From assembly GCF_014529945.1 (NCBI RefSeq), contig NZ_JACVFB010000007.1, positions 124,001-188,000 of the forward strand: a stretch of DNA of 64,000 bases, given 5' to 3'. Position numbers and translations under genes: made by a program. Below are positions 8,870-15,654 of the stretch, in pieces. Under the pieces are notes generated by a model that worked only from the letters and a program-made list of their open reading frames with translations, was not told the origin of the DNA and did not search any database. Source of the stretch: Chitinophaga varians. Lineage in GTDB: Bacteria > Bacteroidota > Bacteroidia > Chitinophagales > Chitinophagaceae. Position 1 is the stretch's first letter, and each line of letters opens with the position of its first letter.

Positions 8870-9946
8870 TTATTGGGTTATTAAAGCCAGTCTGGCATAA
8901 ATCTCCATCATACCCGCCTGTCCGAGCAACTCCTTCTCCGGCCGCTTTCCCAGCATATTGTTACCGGCGTCCCGGTCCTCCTCCCATACTTTATCGGCAT
9001 AGGTCTGCATGGCAGCTACATACCGTTTGTCCTTGTCTTCCCGGTATAGGGCCAGATAGCCGCGCAACAGCACGGCATTGAACCAATAGGAAGAATGAAA
9101 CCGGCCATCACGATAGAACCGCTGCAGCGTACCGGCAGCTATCTGCTGCGCTTCTTTGAGATACTGCGGCTGCCGCGTAATACGATATAATTTCACATTC
9201 GCTTCCAGCATAGTACCACTGTTATAGGTATACGTAGCGGAGTCGATGCGGTTGTGCTCCAGCGGCTTGAGGGCATCCCAGAACACACCGTTGGCATTCC
9301 GCAAATGTTTGTTTGTCCAGTGATAGAGCAGCAAGGCCGTGTCCAGATAGGGTTGCTGATGCGTGGCTTCATACAACTGCAAAGCGAGCAGTATGCCCGG
9401 ACCATTGGAACAGGTGTTTTTAGTGGTCTTGTCACCTTCCTTCCAGTACAGCCCTCCCCCGCTCACGGTATCAAAGCCGGTCATCATGAAACGGTAAATC
9501 TCCGCGCCTTTCTCGAGATAAGCGCGCTGTTGGGTGCGGGCAAAAGCATCGAGGTAAGCGATGCCGATCCACTGGTTATCGTCGTAGTAGCGGTCTTCCC
9601 GTCGTTCCTTTACCACATACGACGCATACCCGGGCGCAGGCGGTATCGGATCGTAATACTGATCAATGGCTTTCACCACCGGCTGCAGATATCGCTTTCC
9701 GGGATACAGCGCCTCCATTTCATTCGCCGCTTGTACCAGCGCACAGAGCCCCCACAGATCGGCATGCGGGTTATGGTTTTTGGCCGGATCGCTGGTCTGG
9801 ATATAAAGGCCGGTGCGCGGTTCGTACAGATGTTTGTCGACCGCCGCCTGTAGCAGGCCGGCACGTTGCGCATTGCGCTGGGCAAAGGTGGTGGCGGTAA
9901 TGAGTATATACGCCACCGTTAGCCATACTGAACGGTACATAAGCAT
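8870..9946 (-). CDS. Glycoside hydrolase family 76 (alpha-1,6-mannanase-like)
   Basis: A 358-residue exported protein: signal peptide MLMYRSVWLTVAYILITATTFAQ, then an (alpha/alpha)6 barrel. The adjacent aspartates in RYYDDNQWIGIAYLDA (Asp122-Asp123) are the GH76 catalytic pair, and the segments HADLWGLCALVQAANEME, GGGLYWKEGD, CSNGPGILLAL and TYTYNSGTMLEAN follow the family order. GH76 enzymes cleave alpha-1,6-mannan backbones such as those of fungal cell walls. A second start codon two residues downstream is possible. The gene is monocistronic and convergent with the baeRF-like gene; the LysR gene upstream is in the same direction, 102 bases away. Confidence 0.88.
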   Translation of the reverse strand: MLMYRSVWLTVAYILITATTFAQRNAQRAGLLQAAVDKHLYEPRTGLYIQTSDPAKNHNPHADLWGLCALVQAANEMEALYPGKRYLQPVVKAIDQYYDPIPPAPGYASYVVKERREDRYYDDNQWIGIAYLDAFARTQQRAYLEKGAEIYRFMMTGFDTVSGGGLYWKEGDKTTKNTCSNGPGILLALQLYEATHQQPYLDTALLLYHWTNKHLRNANGVFWDALKPLEHNRIDSATYTYNSGTMLEANVKLYRITRQPQYLKEAQQIAAGTLQRFYRDGRFHSSYWFNAVLLRGYLALYREDKDKRYVAAMQTYADKVWEEDRDAGNNMLGKRPEKELLGQAGMMEIYARLALITQ

Positions 9947-10048
9947 TATTTTGTTCGCAGCAGCCGCTGGCAGCTACACCCGTAGCTGTTTTTTAACGTG
10001 GAATGACAACAACTGCCTGTAGTTGCAGAACAAAATAACCATTAGGAT

Positions 10049-10936
10049 CTACAAATGCAACAGCGCTTTTACCTGCTGCACCTGCGGAGTGGTGACGCGC
10101 GTTTTATCATAGGCCAGATAAATGGTCTGACTAGCCGATTCGGCGTCTGGCCAGAGCTGTTTCAGCTCTTTTCTGCGCAGGTGCTCTTTCACCAGGTAGT
10201 CTGGTACGATGGTGACACCCTCGCCGGTGACCAGCGCTTTCAGGATAGCGTCGTAGTCCGGTATCACAAAGCGGGGCCTTATCTGTGGGCGTTTATAGAA
10301 ATTCTCCTGCCAGAAGCGGCGTACCGGAGCAATGTCGCTGCTGTAGGTATACCAGGTTTGGTCGTACAGCCATGCTTCTGCTGCTGCCTTATCATTTTTC
10401 CGGACCGCCTTCCGGAGAACAGTATCATCCAGTCCCACATTACTTACCAAAACAAACCGCTCTTCCAGCACCGGGTCATACATGATGTTTTTCTCGTGAC
10501 CGCAGGTAGTCGTCAGCGTAAAATACATATCCTTCCTGATCACCTTCTCCAGCAAAGCTTTTGAGTCGCCAAATTCGAAGATGAAGTTGGCATCCGACTG
10601 ACCGATACGCGGCGCTATCACGGCCTGGAAAAATTCTTTCGGGGCGCCCAGGCAGGTGAGCGGCACCTCCCAGGCGTAGGTATTGCGGAAGTCCAGCTCT
10701 ACTTTCTCCAGTTTCTCTACCGCATCAATGACTTCCGTATACAGTAGCTTGCCGTAATCAGTGGGCACCATACGGCGCGGCTGTCTTTCAAACAAAGGAT
10801 GACAGATATAAGCTTCCAGTGCAGCCAGATGCTGACTTACGTTGGGCTGCGATATCAGTAACTCCTGCGCAGCGCCCGTAAGTGTGCCCGTCTGATAAAT
10901 AGCCTTAAAAGTGCGAAACCATTCAAAATTCACCAT
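10049..10936 (-). CDS. LysR family transcriptional regulator
   Basis: A 295-residue protein with the N-terminal winged helix of LysR regulators: NFEWFRTFKAIYQTGTLTGAAQELLISQPNVSQHLAALE (residues 3-41), followed by ERQPRRMVPTDYGKLLY. The C-terminal half is the periplasmic-binding-protein-like effector domain. It is divergent from the serine hydrolase gene that starts at 11049, and the 112-base gap holds an inverted repeat that could be its operator. The usual LysR pattern would make it the activator or repressor of that divergent gene; the effector is unknown. Confidence 0.9.
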   Translation of the reverse strand: MVNFEWFRTFKAIYQTGTLTGAAQELLISQPNVSQHLAALEAYICHPLFERQPRRMVPTDYGKLLYTEVIDAVEKLEKVELDFRNTYAWEVPLTCLGAPKEFFQAVIAPRIGQSDANFIFEFGDSKALLEKVIRKDMYFTLTTTCGHEKNIMYDPVLEERFVLVSNVGLDDTVLRKAVRKNDKAAAEAWLYDQTWYTYSSDIAPVRRFWQENFYKRPQIRPRFVIPDYDAILKALVTGEGVTIVPDYLVKEHLRRKELKQLWPDAESASQTIYLAYDKTRVTTPQVQQVKALLHL

Positions 10937-10945
10937 ATCCCAAAT

Positions 10946-10994
10946 GTATAAATCATTTTATAGATTGATATAATTTATCCTATTTTATTTATAC
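10946..10994. promoter_or_regulatory. Inverted repeat in the divergent LysR/serine hydrolase gap
   Basis: GTATAAAT (10946-10953) is repeated in inverse orientation as ATTTATAC (10987-10994) in an AT-rich divergent promoter region. CATCTTTG near 11010 is a one-mismatch -7 element for the hydrolase. A LysR site is plausible, but only the position supports it. Confidence 0.35.
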
Positions 10995-11048
10995 GTCAAA
11001 CGGCCCCATCTTTGCCATATCAAATACAAAAAATAACACACAACCATC

Positions 11049-12332
11049 ATGAAAAGTATATTTACTGTCATCGCCGTCGTGGCCATGACCCTTACAACCT
11101 ATGCCCAGTCCGGACTGGACGCACAACGGACCTCCCGCATTGACGACGTAATCAATCGCCATATAGCAGCCGGACATATTCCCGGCGCCACCGCCCTCAT
11201 TATCCGCCACGGACAGGTGGTATATAACAAGGCTTTCGGCTACGCCGATGTGGCCTCCCGTAAAACCATGCAGACAGACAACATCTTCCGCATCGCTTCC
11301 CAAACTAAAGCCATTACCAGCCTGGGTGTCATGATACTCTGGGAAGAAGGTAAATTCCAACTGGATGATCCGGTATCCAAATTCATCCCCGCCTTCCAAA
11401 ACCCACGGGTAAAGGTTTCTTTTAATCCGAAAGACAGCAGCTATACCACGCGACCGGCTACACGGGAAATCACCGTACGTGACCTGCTCCGCCACACCTC
11501 CGGCATCGCCTACGCCGCCGTGTTCAGCGATCCGCAGATGCAGGCCATCTACGCCAAAGCAGGAGTGCCCAGCGGCATCGGCACCATGGCTTCTGACCTG
11601 AAAACAAAAATCCCCCTGCTGGCGCAACAGCCGCTGATGCATGACCCGGGACAAGCCTTTACTTACGGCCTCAACACCGACATATTGGGCTATCTCATAG
11701 AAATATGGAGCGGCCAACGACTGGACGTATTCCTGCAACAACGGGTATTTACACCACTGGACATGCAAGACACCTACTTCCATCTGCCGGCGGACAAACA
11801 AAAGAAATTAGTGACGCTGTACGAAGATGTTAACGGGAAAATGCAACTGGTCAACCATCCCATCTATGAAGGACTGGACCCGCTGTTCCCCAACCGGCAG
11901 GGCACTTACCTCTCCGGCGGCGCAGGACTGGTGTCTACCACCGCCGACTATGGCAAATTCCTGACACTCCTGCTGCAGAAAGGAAAGTACATCGACAAAA
12001 ACAACAACACCAGCAAAACACTTATCAGTCCCGCTACGGTAGCCCTCATGCTGACCAACCAGCTGGAAGAAGGCGTACGTCCTTCTCCCCTGCCTGCTCA
12101 GCCGGAATCGTTCCGCTTCGGGCTCGGTTTTTCCCTCGAGACAAAAGCCAACGACCACCTGATGCCCTACAGCATCGGCACCTTCAGCTGGGCCGGCGCT
12201 TTTAACACCCACTACTGGGCCGATCCAAAACAAGACCTGGTCGGACTCATATTCACCCAGGAGTATTTATCGCCTTACTGGAGCATTGGCGACGAGTTTA
12301 AAGTGGCCGTGTACCAGGCGCTGGAAGATTAG
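11049..12332 (+). CDS. Secreted serine hydrolase of the beta-lactamase/family VIII esterase fold
   Basis: A 427-residue exported enzyme with signal peptide MKSIFTVIAVVAMTLTTYAQ. The catalytic SxxK motif is Ser84-Gln-Thr-Lys87 in FRIASQTKAITSLGVM. The second motif, YGLNTDILGYLIE with Tyr206, has the shape of the Y-S-x-x-x-D-x-x-G motif of family VIII esterases, not the YxN of AmpC, which argues for an esterase or peptidase rather than a true beta-lactamase. GGAGLVSTTADYGKFL follows, as in the family. The LysR gene divergent to it may control it. A strong hairpin at 12346-12384 ends the transcript. Confidence 0.85.
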   Translation: MKSIFTVIAVVAMTLTTYAQSGLDAQRTSRIDDVINRHIAAGHIPGATALIIRHGQVVYNKAFGYADVASRKTMQTDNIFRIASQTKAITSLGVMILWEEGKFQLDDPVSKFIPAFQNPRVKVSFNPKDSSYTTRPATREITVRDLLRHTSGIAYAAVFSDPQMQAIYAKAGVPSGIGTMASDLKTKIPLLAQQPLMHDPGQAFTYGLNTDILGYLIEIWSGQRLDVFLQQRVFTPLDMQDTYFHLPADKQKKLVTLYEDVNGKMQLVNHPIYEGLDPLFPNRQGTYLSGGAGLVSTTADYGKFLTLLLQKGKYIDKNNNTSKTLISPATVALMLTNQLEEGVRPSPLPAQPESFRFGLGFSLETKANDHLMPYSIGTFSWAGAFNTHYWADPKQDLVGLIFTQEYLSPYWSIGDEFKVAVYQALED

Positions 12333-12345
12333 AACGTATTTTTAA

Positions 12346-12384
12346 AATAATGGGGGACCGATACGATATCGGTCCCCCATTATT
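12346..12384. terminator. Perfect 18-bp palindrome downstream of the serine hydrolase
   Basis: AATAATGGGGGACCGATA (12346-12363) and its exact complement (12367-12384) flank the three-base loop CGA. The T-rich right arm makes it a convincing rho-independent terminator for the preceding plus-strand gene. Confidence 0.75.
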
Positions 12385-12388
12385 TTGC

Positions 12389-12408
12389 CCCAGGGCTAAA
12401 ACCCTGGG
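12389..12408. repeat. Short GC palindrome (CCCAGGG ... CCCTGGG)
   Basis: CCCAGGG (12389-12395) and CCCTGGG (12402-12408) flank the loop CTAAAA. It has the same build as the palindrome at 51811-51853 (CCCCGG, loop CTTTAGT, CCGGGG) and resembles the one at 14786-14804. These may be members of a dispersed intergenic repeat family. Confidence 0.45.
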
Positions 12409-12436
12409 AACCTGGGATCCCCCCATATTTTTTCCA

Positions 12437-12444
12437 TATCTTTG
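12437..12444 (+). promoter_or_regulatory. -7 promoter element upstream of the FemAB-like gene
   Basis: TATCTTTG, followed by CA, matches the Bacteroidota -7 consensus TAnnTTTG. Transcription from here would start near 12451 and give a leader of about 270 bases before the aminoacyltransferase gene. No clear -33 TTTG is visible in the GC-rich sequence upstream. Confidence 0.5.
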
Positions 12445-12452
12445 CAGCCGTT

Positions 12453-12608
12453 ATGTTACAGTTTTTATCATACAACAAAATGCAACACCGCATGCTTTCT
12501 GCTCCTGTAGCGGAAATAGGCACTGCTATCTCCTGCTGCTGCTTCTGTGAAAAGCTGTACTTCATTTCCAATTTCAAAGACTTCCATACACAAGCCCCGG
12601 GCTGTTGA
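12453..12608 (+). CDS. Possible 51-residue cysteine-rich leader peptide
   Basis: A small open frame starting two bases after the predicted transcription start. It holds Cys-Cys-Cys-Phe-Cys in its middle (SCCCFCEKL) and ends in Gly-Cys. Its last codons form the left arm (CCCCGGG, 12595-12601) of an inverted repeat whose right arm (CCCGGGG) is at 12624-12630. That layout is what a translation-coupled attenuator would look like, with cysteine codons sensed by the ribosome. It could instead be a chance frame, and a longer frame on the opposite strand also covers it. I see no ribosome site because the leader is too short. The peptide matches nothing I recognise. Confidence 0.3.
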   Translation: MLQFLSYNKMQHRMLSAPVAEIGTAISCCCFCEKLYFISNFKDFHTQAPGC

Positions 12609-12718
12609 TCTAACGGCCGTATACCCGGGGAACCCATACTTATAGCGTTATTTTTTATTTGTTTCATTTCCGGTTGGAAGTGAAGCGCTTCTTTTTTTAC
12701 ATCCAATCGTGATGCATC

Positions 12719-13843
12719 ATGTATATTGACATTTGCAAAAAAGAGATCAGGCAGGTAAACAAGACAGCTATTTTACAGCAGACCGCTTACTGGTCGGAGG
12801 TGAAAAGCCGCCAGGGCTGGGAAACCTGCGCGTTTGATTTTAAAGTGCGGCGACAGGAACTGTTTGCCGGCGCTGTGGGACAAGACTATATCGAGAGTGA
12901 CGTGCTGGTGATCCTGCGGCAGATCAGCGATGAACATTATATCGCGTATGTGCCCTACGGTCCGGAGATAGAGCCTGACACCGACTGTCAGGGCGTATTC
13001 CTGGAGGAGCTGTCGGAATGCCTGCGGCCTCTCCTGCCGGAGCAGTGTATTATGATACGTTACGATCTGGCGTGGCAGTCGCACTGGTCCGGCGAAGACC
13101 GGTATCTCGATGAAAACGGCTGCTGGCTGGGCCCTCCGGGCAAACAAATGCAGGAGTTGCGATTCAACTACAGCACCCGCGGCCAGAACCTGAAAAAATC
13201 CAATACCGACATCCTGCCTTCCAATACCATTTTTATGGACCTGAAGAAAGACGATCAGCAGTTGCTCGACCGGATGAAAACCAAGACCCGCTACAACATC
13301 CAGCTGGCCGGTCGTAGAGGGGTACAGGTAAAAGCTGCCGGACTGGAGAACATCGACACCTGGTATCACCTCTACGCACAAACGTGCGCACGCAACGGCA
13401 TTGTACAGGAAGATATCGGTTACTTCAGGACCATCCTCACTGCCCGGGCCAATAACAGCACCTCTCCTGCCGACGTGGAGATGTTGCTGGCGGAAGTTGA
13501 TGGTATGCCGCTGGCCGCGATGTTCCTCGTAGTGGCGGGCCACCGCGGCACTTACCTCTATGGCGCCTCCTCCGATACACACCGGAATTACATGGGTACC
13601 TATATGCTGCAATGGGAAGCCATGCAGCGGGCTAAACGTAAAGGCTGTACGGAGTATGACTTCTTCGGCGTGTCTCCCACACCCGATCCGCAACATCCGC
13701 TATATGGCCTCTTCAAGTTCAAAAACGGCTTCGGCGGAGAGCTGTTCCATCGCATGGGCTGCTGGGACTATCCCCTGCTGGAAGCCCCTTATGCCGCGTA
13801 CACTGCCGCGGAGCTATACAGCAAGGGATACCACCGGGGATAA
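12719..13843 (+). CDS. FemAB/GNAT-fold aminoacyltransferase-like protein
   Basis: A 374-residue cytoplasmic protein. The C-terminal half has the FemAB-type pattern: KTRYNIQLAGRRGVQV, a WYHLYAQTCARNGI segment, AEVDGMPLAAMFLVVAGHRGTYLYGASSD and the closing LQWEAMQRAKRKGCTEYDFFG plus GLFKFKNGFGGE. FemX-like enzymes add amino acids to lipid II peptide bridges using aminoacyl-tRNA; in Bacteroidota, where cross-links are direct, relatives may modify other substrates. The start follows a long leader with a cysteine-rich small frame. No clear ribosome site precedes ATG 12719, so the start is uncertain by a few codons. The gene is monocistronic. Confidence 0.82.
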   Translation: MYIDICKKEIRQVNKTAILQQTAYWSEVKSRQGWETCAFDFKVRRQELFAGAVGQDYIESDVLVILRQISDEHYIAYVPYGPEIEPDTDCQGVFLEELSECLRPLLPEQCIMIRYDLAWQSHWSGEDRYLDENGCWLGPPGKQMQELRFNYSTRGQNLKKSNTDILPSNTIFMDLKKDDQQLLDRMKTKTRYNIQLAGRRGVQVKAAGLENIDTWYHLYAQTCARNGIVQEDIGYFRTILTARANNSTSPADVEMLLAEVDGMPLAAMFLVVAGHRGTYLYGASSDTHRNYMGTYMLQWEAMQRAKRKGCTEYDFFGVSPTPDPQHPLYGLFKFKNGFGGELFHRMGCWDYPLLEAPYAAYTAAELYSKGYHRG

Positions 13844-13958
13844 ATTACGAATCACAAATTACGAATGACGAATCAGGGGTTTATTATAGGGAGATCACTA
13901 AGATTACCTGCTTAAAATAAGTTCTCCATTCGTAATTCGTCATTCATAATTCGTAATT
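13843..13958. repeat. Imperfect inverted repeat of ATTACGAAT-type heptamers
   Basis: The 31-base arms at 13843-13873 and 13928-13958 are complementary at 26 of 31 positions and are each built of repeated ACGAAT units. The left arm overlaps the stop codon of the FemAB-like gene. The pair lies between two genes on the same strand and can fold into a long hairpin. Confidence 0.6.
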
Positions 13959-14014
13959 GATTACTTTTGCCTTCATTCGTTATAAATATAATTTATTTTA
14001 AATATAACCGGAAA

Positions 14015-14770
14015 ATGATGAAGAAGCCGACTTTCTGGGGAGAGAACCTGAGGATATTACGCATGCGGAAAAAGCTTTCACAGCAGCATCTGGCCGATCT
14101 GCTGGGTATCAACAGAAACAAAATTACAGCGCAGGAAAGTGGTAAAACACGGAACCCACGACTGGAAGATCTGGTATTGATCTCTGACTTTTTCCGGGTA
14201 GATCTGGACACGTTTATCAAAAATGATCTGCAACAGGCTACAGAAGAACAGCTGCTGGAGCTGGAAGCCGGTAACACGGTGGATTTAACGGGCAGGCATA
14301 TACGCATTCTGCCGATCACGGTAGATCAGGACAACGAAGAAAATATGGAGTATGTGCCGGCACGCGCCAGGGCGGGCTATCGCAGCGGCCATGCCGATCC
14401 GGAGTTTATCGCCGGCCTGCCGAAGTTCTCCCTGCCGGAACTGCCACGCGGTAAAACCATCCGTATGTTCCCTATCTCCGGCGATTCCATGCATCCCATC
14501 CCCGATGGCAGCCATATCATCGCCCAGTATCTGGAAGATTGGTCGCACCTGAAAGATAATACCGCCTGCGTGCTGGTGCTGAAGGGCGGAGAAGAAGATA
14601 TCATCTTCAAACTGGTGACCAGCCGCGTCAAACAAAAAGGCACGCTGTTGCTGCGCTCTCTCAACGAAGCATATACAGACTTCGAAGTGCCCATCAATGA
14701 AGTGGCTGAAATCTGGACATTTATCGGCTATCTGAGCAAACAGCTGCCGGAAGTGACAGCCATGCAATAA
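14015..14770 (+). CDS. XRE-type regulator with C-terminal S24 (LexA/CI-like) peptidase domain
   Basis: A 251-residue protein. Residues 8-70 form a helix-turn-helix (NLRILRMRKKLSQQHLADLLGI, then ITAQESGKTRNPRLEDL). After a linker comes an S24 domain: Ser158 in SGDSMHP and Lys199 in DIIFKLV are the catalytic dyad, and Ala120-Gly121 in RARAGYR fits the self-cleavage bond of LexA/CI proteins. The architecture suggests a repressor inactivated by self-cleavage, for example during DNA damage, but no phage or SOS gene lies nearby. Two adjacent start codons exist (14015, 14018). The gene is monocistronic, convergent with the fimbrial locus. Confidence 0.88.
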   Translation: MMKKPTFWGENLRILRMRKKLSQQHLADLLGINRNKITAQESGKTRNPRLEDLVLISDFFRVDLDTFIKNDLQQATEEQLLELEAGNTVDLTGRHIRILPITVDQDNEENMEYVPARARAGYRSGHADPEFIAGLPKFSLPELPRGKTIRMFPISGDSMHPIPDGSHIIAQYLEDWSHLKDNTACVLVLKGGEEDIIFKLVTSRVKQKGTLLLRSLNEAYTDFEVPINEVAEIWTFIGYLSKQLPEVTAMQ

Positions 14771-14785
14771 GGATATAGATGATTT

Positions 14786-14824
14786 CCCGGGGTCACGCCC
14801 CGGGGGCCGCCCTATCGGGCAGCA
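14786..14824. terminator. GC hairpins after the XRE-S24 gene
   Basis: CCCGGGG (14786-14792) pairs with CCCCGGG (14798-14804), and a second small stem (GCCC with GGGC) follows at 14807-14824. There is no strong T run, so termination is plausible but not certain. The first stem resembles the GC palindromes at 12389 and 51811. Confidence 0.45.
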
Positions 14825-15058
14825 GCATTACAATTGCAGCGGACATTTTTTTCCCCCAAAGAGCTGGCTGTCCGGTGAACAGCAGGCGAAGACATTTTTT
14901 TGTTCGTATAGCACAGGCTTTTGCCGCCCCCTCTTACGATTACTTTTCTTTCCCATGTAGTAGGCCACCCATCTGATCAGCAGCCCGCAAAGATATAAAA
15001 ATAAAGAGGCTGCCCTGTGTGCAGGACAACCCCTTGTTCTAGCAACCGCAACAATTGC

Positions 15059-15583
15059 TTAGTTATAGTTTACTGTAACCGGGAACGGAATATTGGTAGT
15101 GTACAGACCATGAGGTTGGTTAGGGCCAACAAACAGGGTAGCACCTACGTTCAGTGCCTGGGAGCCACCAGTCAAAACACCACCAGTGATCACTGCAGGT
15201 GAGCTGGTAAAGTTAGTAGCCAGCATGAATGCGCCCGGAAGTGTAGTATGGTTCAATACTACAGGGATGAGCGGCAGTGTGATGGCGTAAGTGAAATTGT
15301 TTTCACCGGTCACGGAAAAGATCGCGGGGGTAACGGTACCAGTGGTAGACAGTGTAGACACACCACCTGTAGTGGTACGAACACCAGCAGGGCTGATTTT
15401 CAGGGTACCTGGAATGGGAGATGAAGCCAGAACACCGAAGTTCAGGTCGAGGGTTTTCGCAATGGCAATGGGAGTAATGACAGTAGCAGATGCATTGGCT
15501 GTTGCGGTAGCGGATGTCTGGGCAACTGCTTTGCCAGCGAAGATAACTGAAACGATAGCCAGTAATGATAACACCTTTTTCAT
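15059..15583 (-). CDS. DUF4402 protein, probable major fimbrial subunit
   Basis: A 174-residue exported protein with signal peptide MKKVLSLLAIVSVIFAGKAVAQ. The mature part reads as DUF4402: a strand with LDLNFGVLASSPIPGTLKISPAG, then TTGGVSTL, a FSVTGENNFTYAITLP strand and a last strand FPVTVNYN that ends at the C-terminus. The final strand with aromatic residues at the end is the pattern of chaperone-usher pilins, which share a beta-sandwich completed by a donor strand. It is the last gene of the cluster, 71 bases after the usher, and is a good candidate for the abundant shaft subunit. DUF4402 has no settled function, so the pilin role is inference from context. Confidence 0.8.
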   Translation of the reverse strand: MKKVLSLLAIVSVIFAGKAVAQTSATATANASATVITPIAIAKTLDLNFGVLASSPIPGTLKISPAGVRTTTGGVSTLSTTGTVTPAIFSVTGENNFTYAITLPLIPVVLNHTTLPGAFMLATNFTSSPAVITGGVLTGGSQALNVGATLFVGPNQPHGLYTTNIPFPVTVNYN

Positions 15584-15654
15584 AAAATTTGGGTTTTAAA
15601 AAATGAATAATAAATAAGTGATTAATAAAAAAGTTTGGGGTTAATTCAACACAA

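Noticed and set aside
12380..12706. A 108-codon minus-strand frame opposite the FemAB leader
   Set aside because: It covers two palindromes and the leader, has no recognisable domain, and runs against the promoter at 12437.
13560..13868. Plus-strand frame inside the FemAB-like gene
   Set aside because: It is an out-of-frame shadow of the aminoacyltransferase coding sequence.
13967..14770. A prophage remnant suggested by the XRE-S24 regulator
   Set aside because: No integrase, capsid, lysis or replication genes are near; the regulator stands alone.
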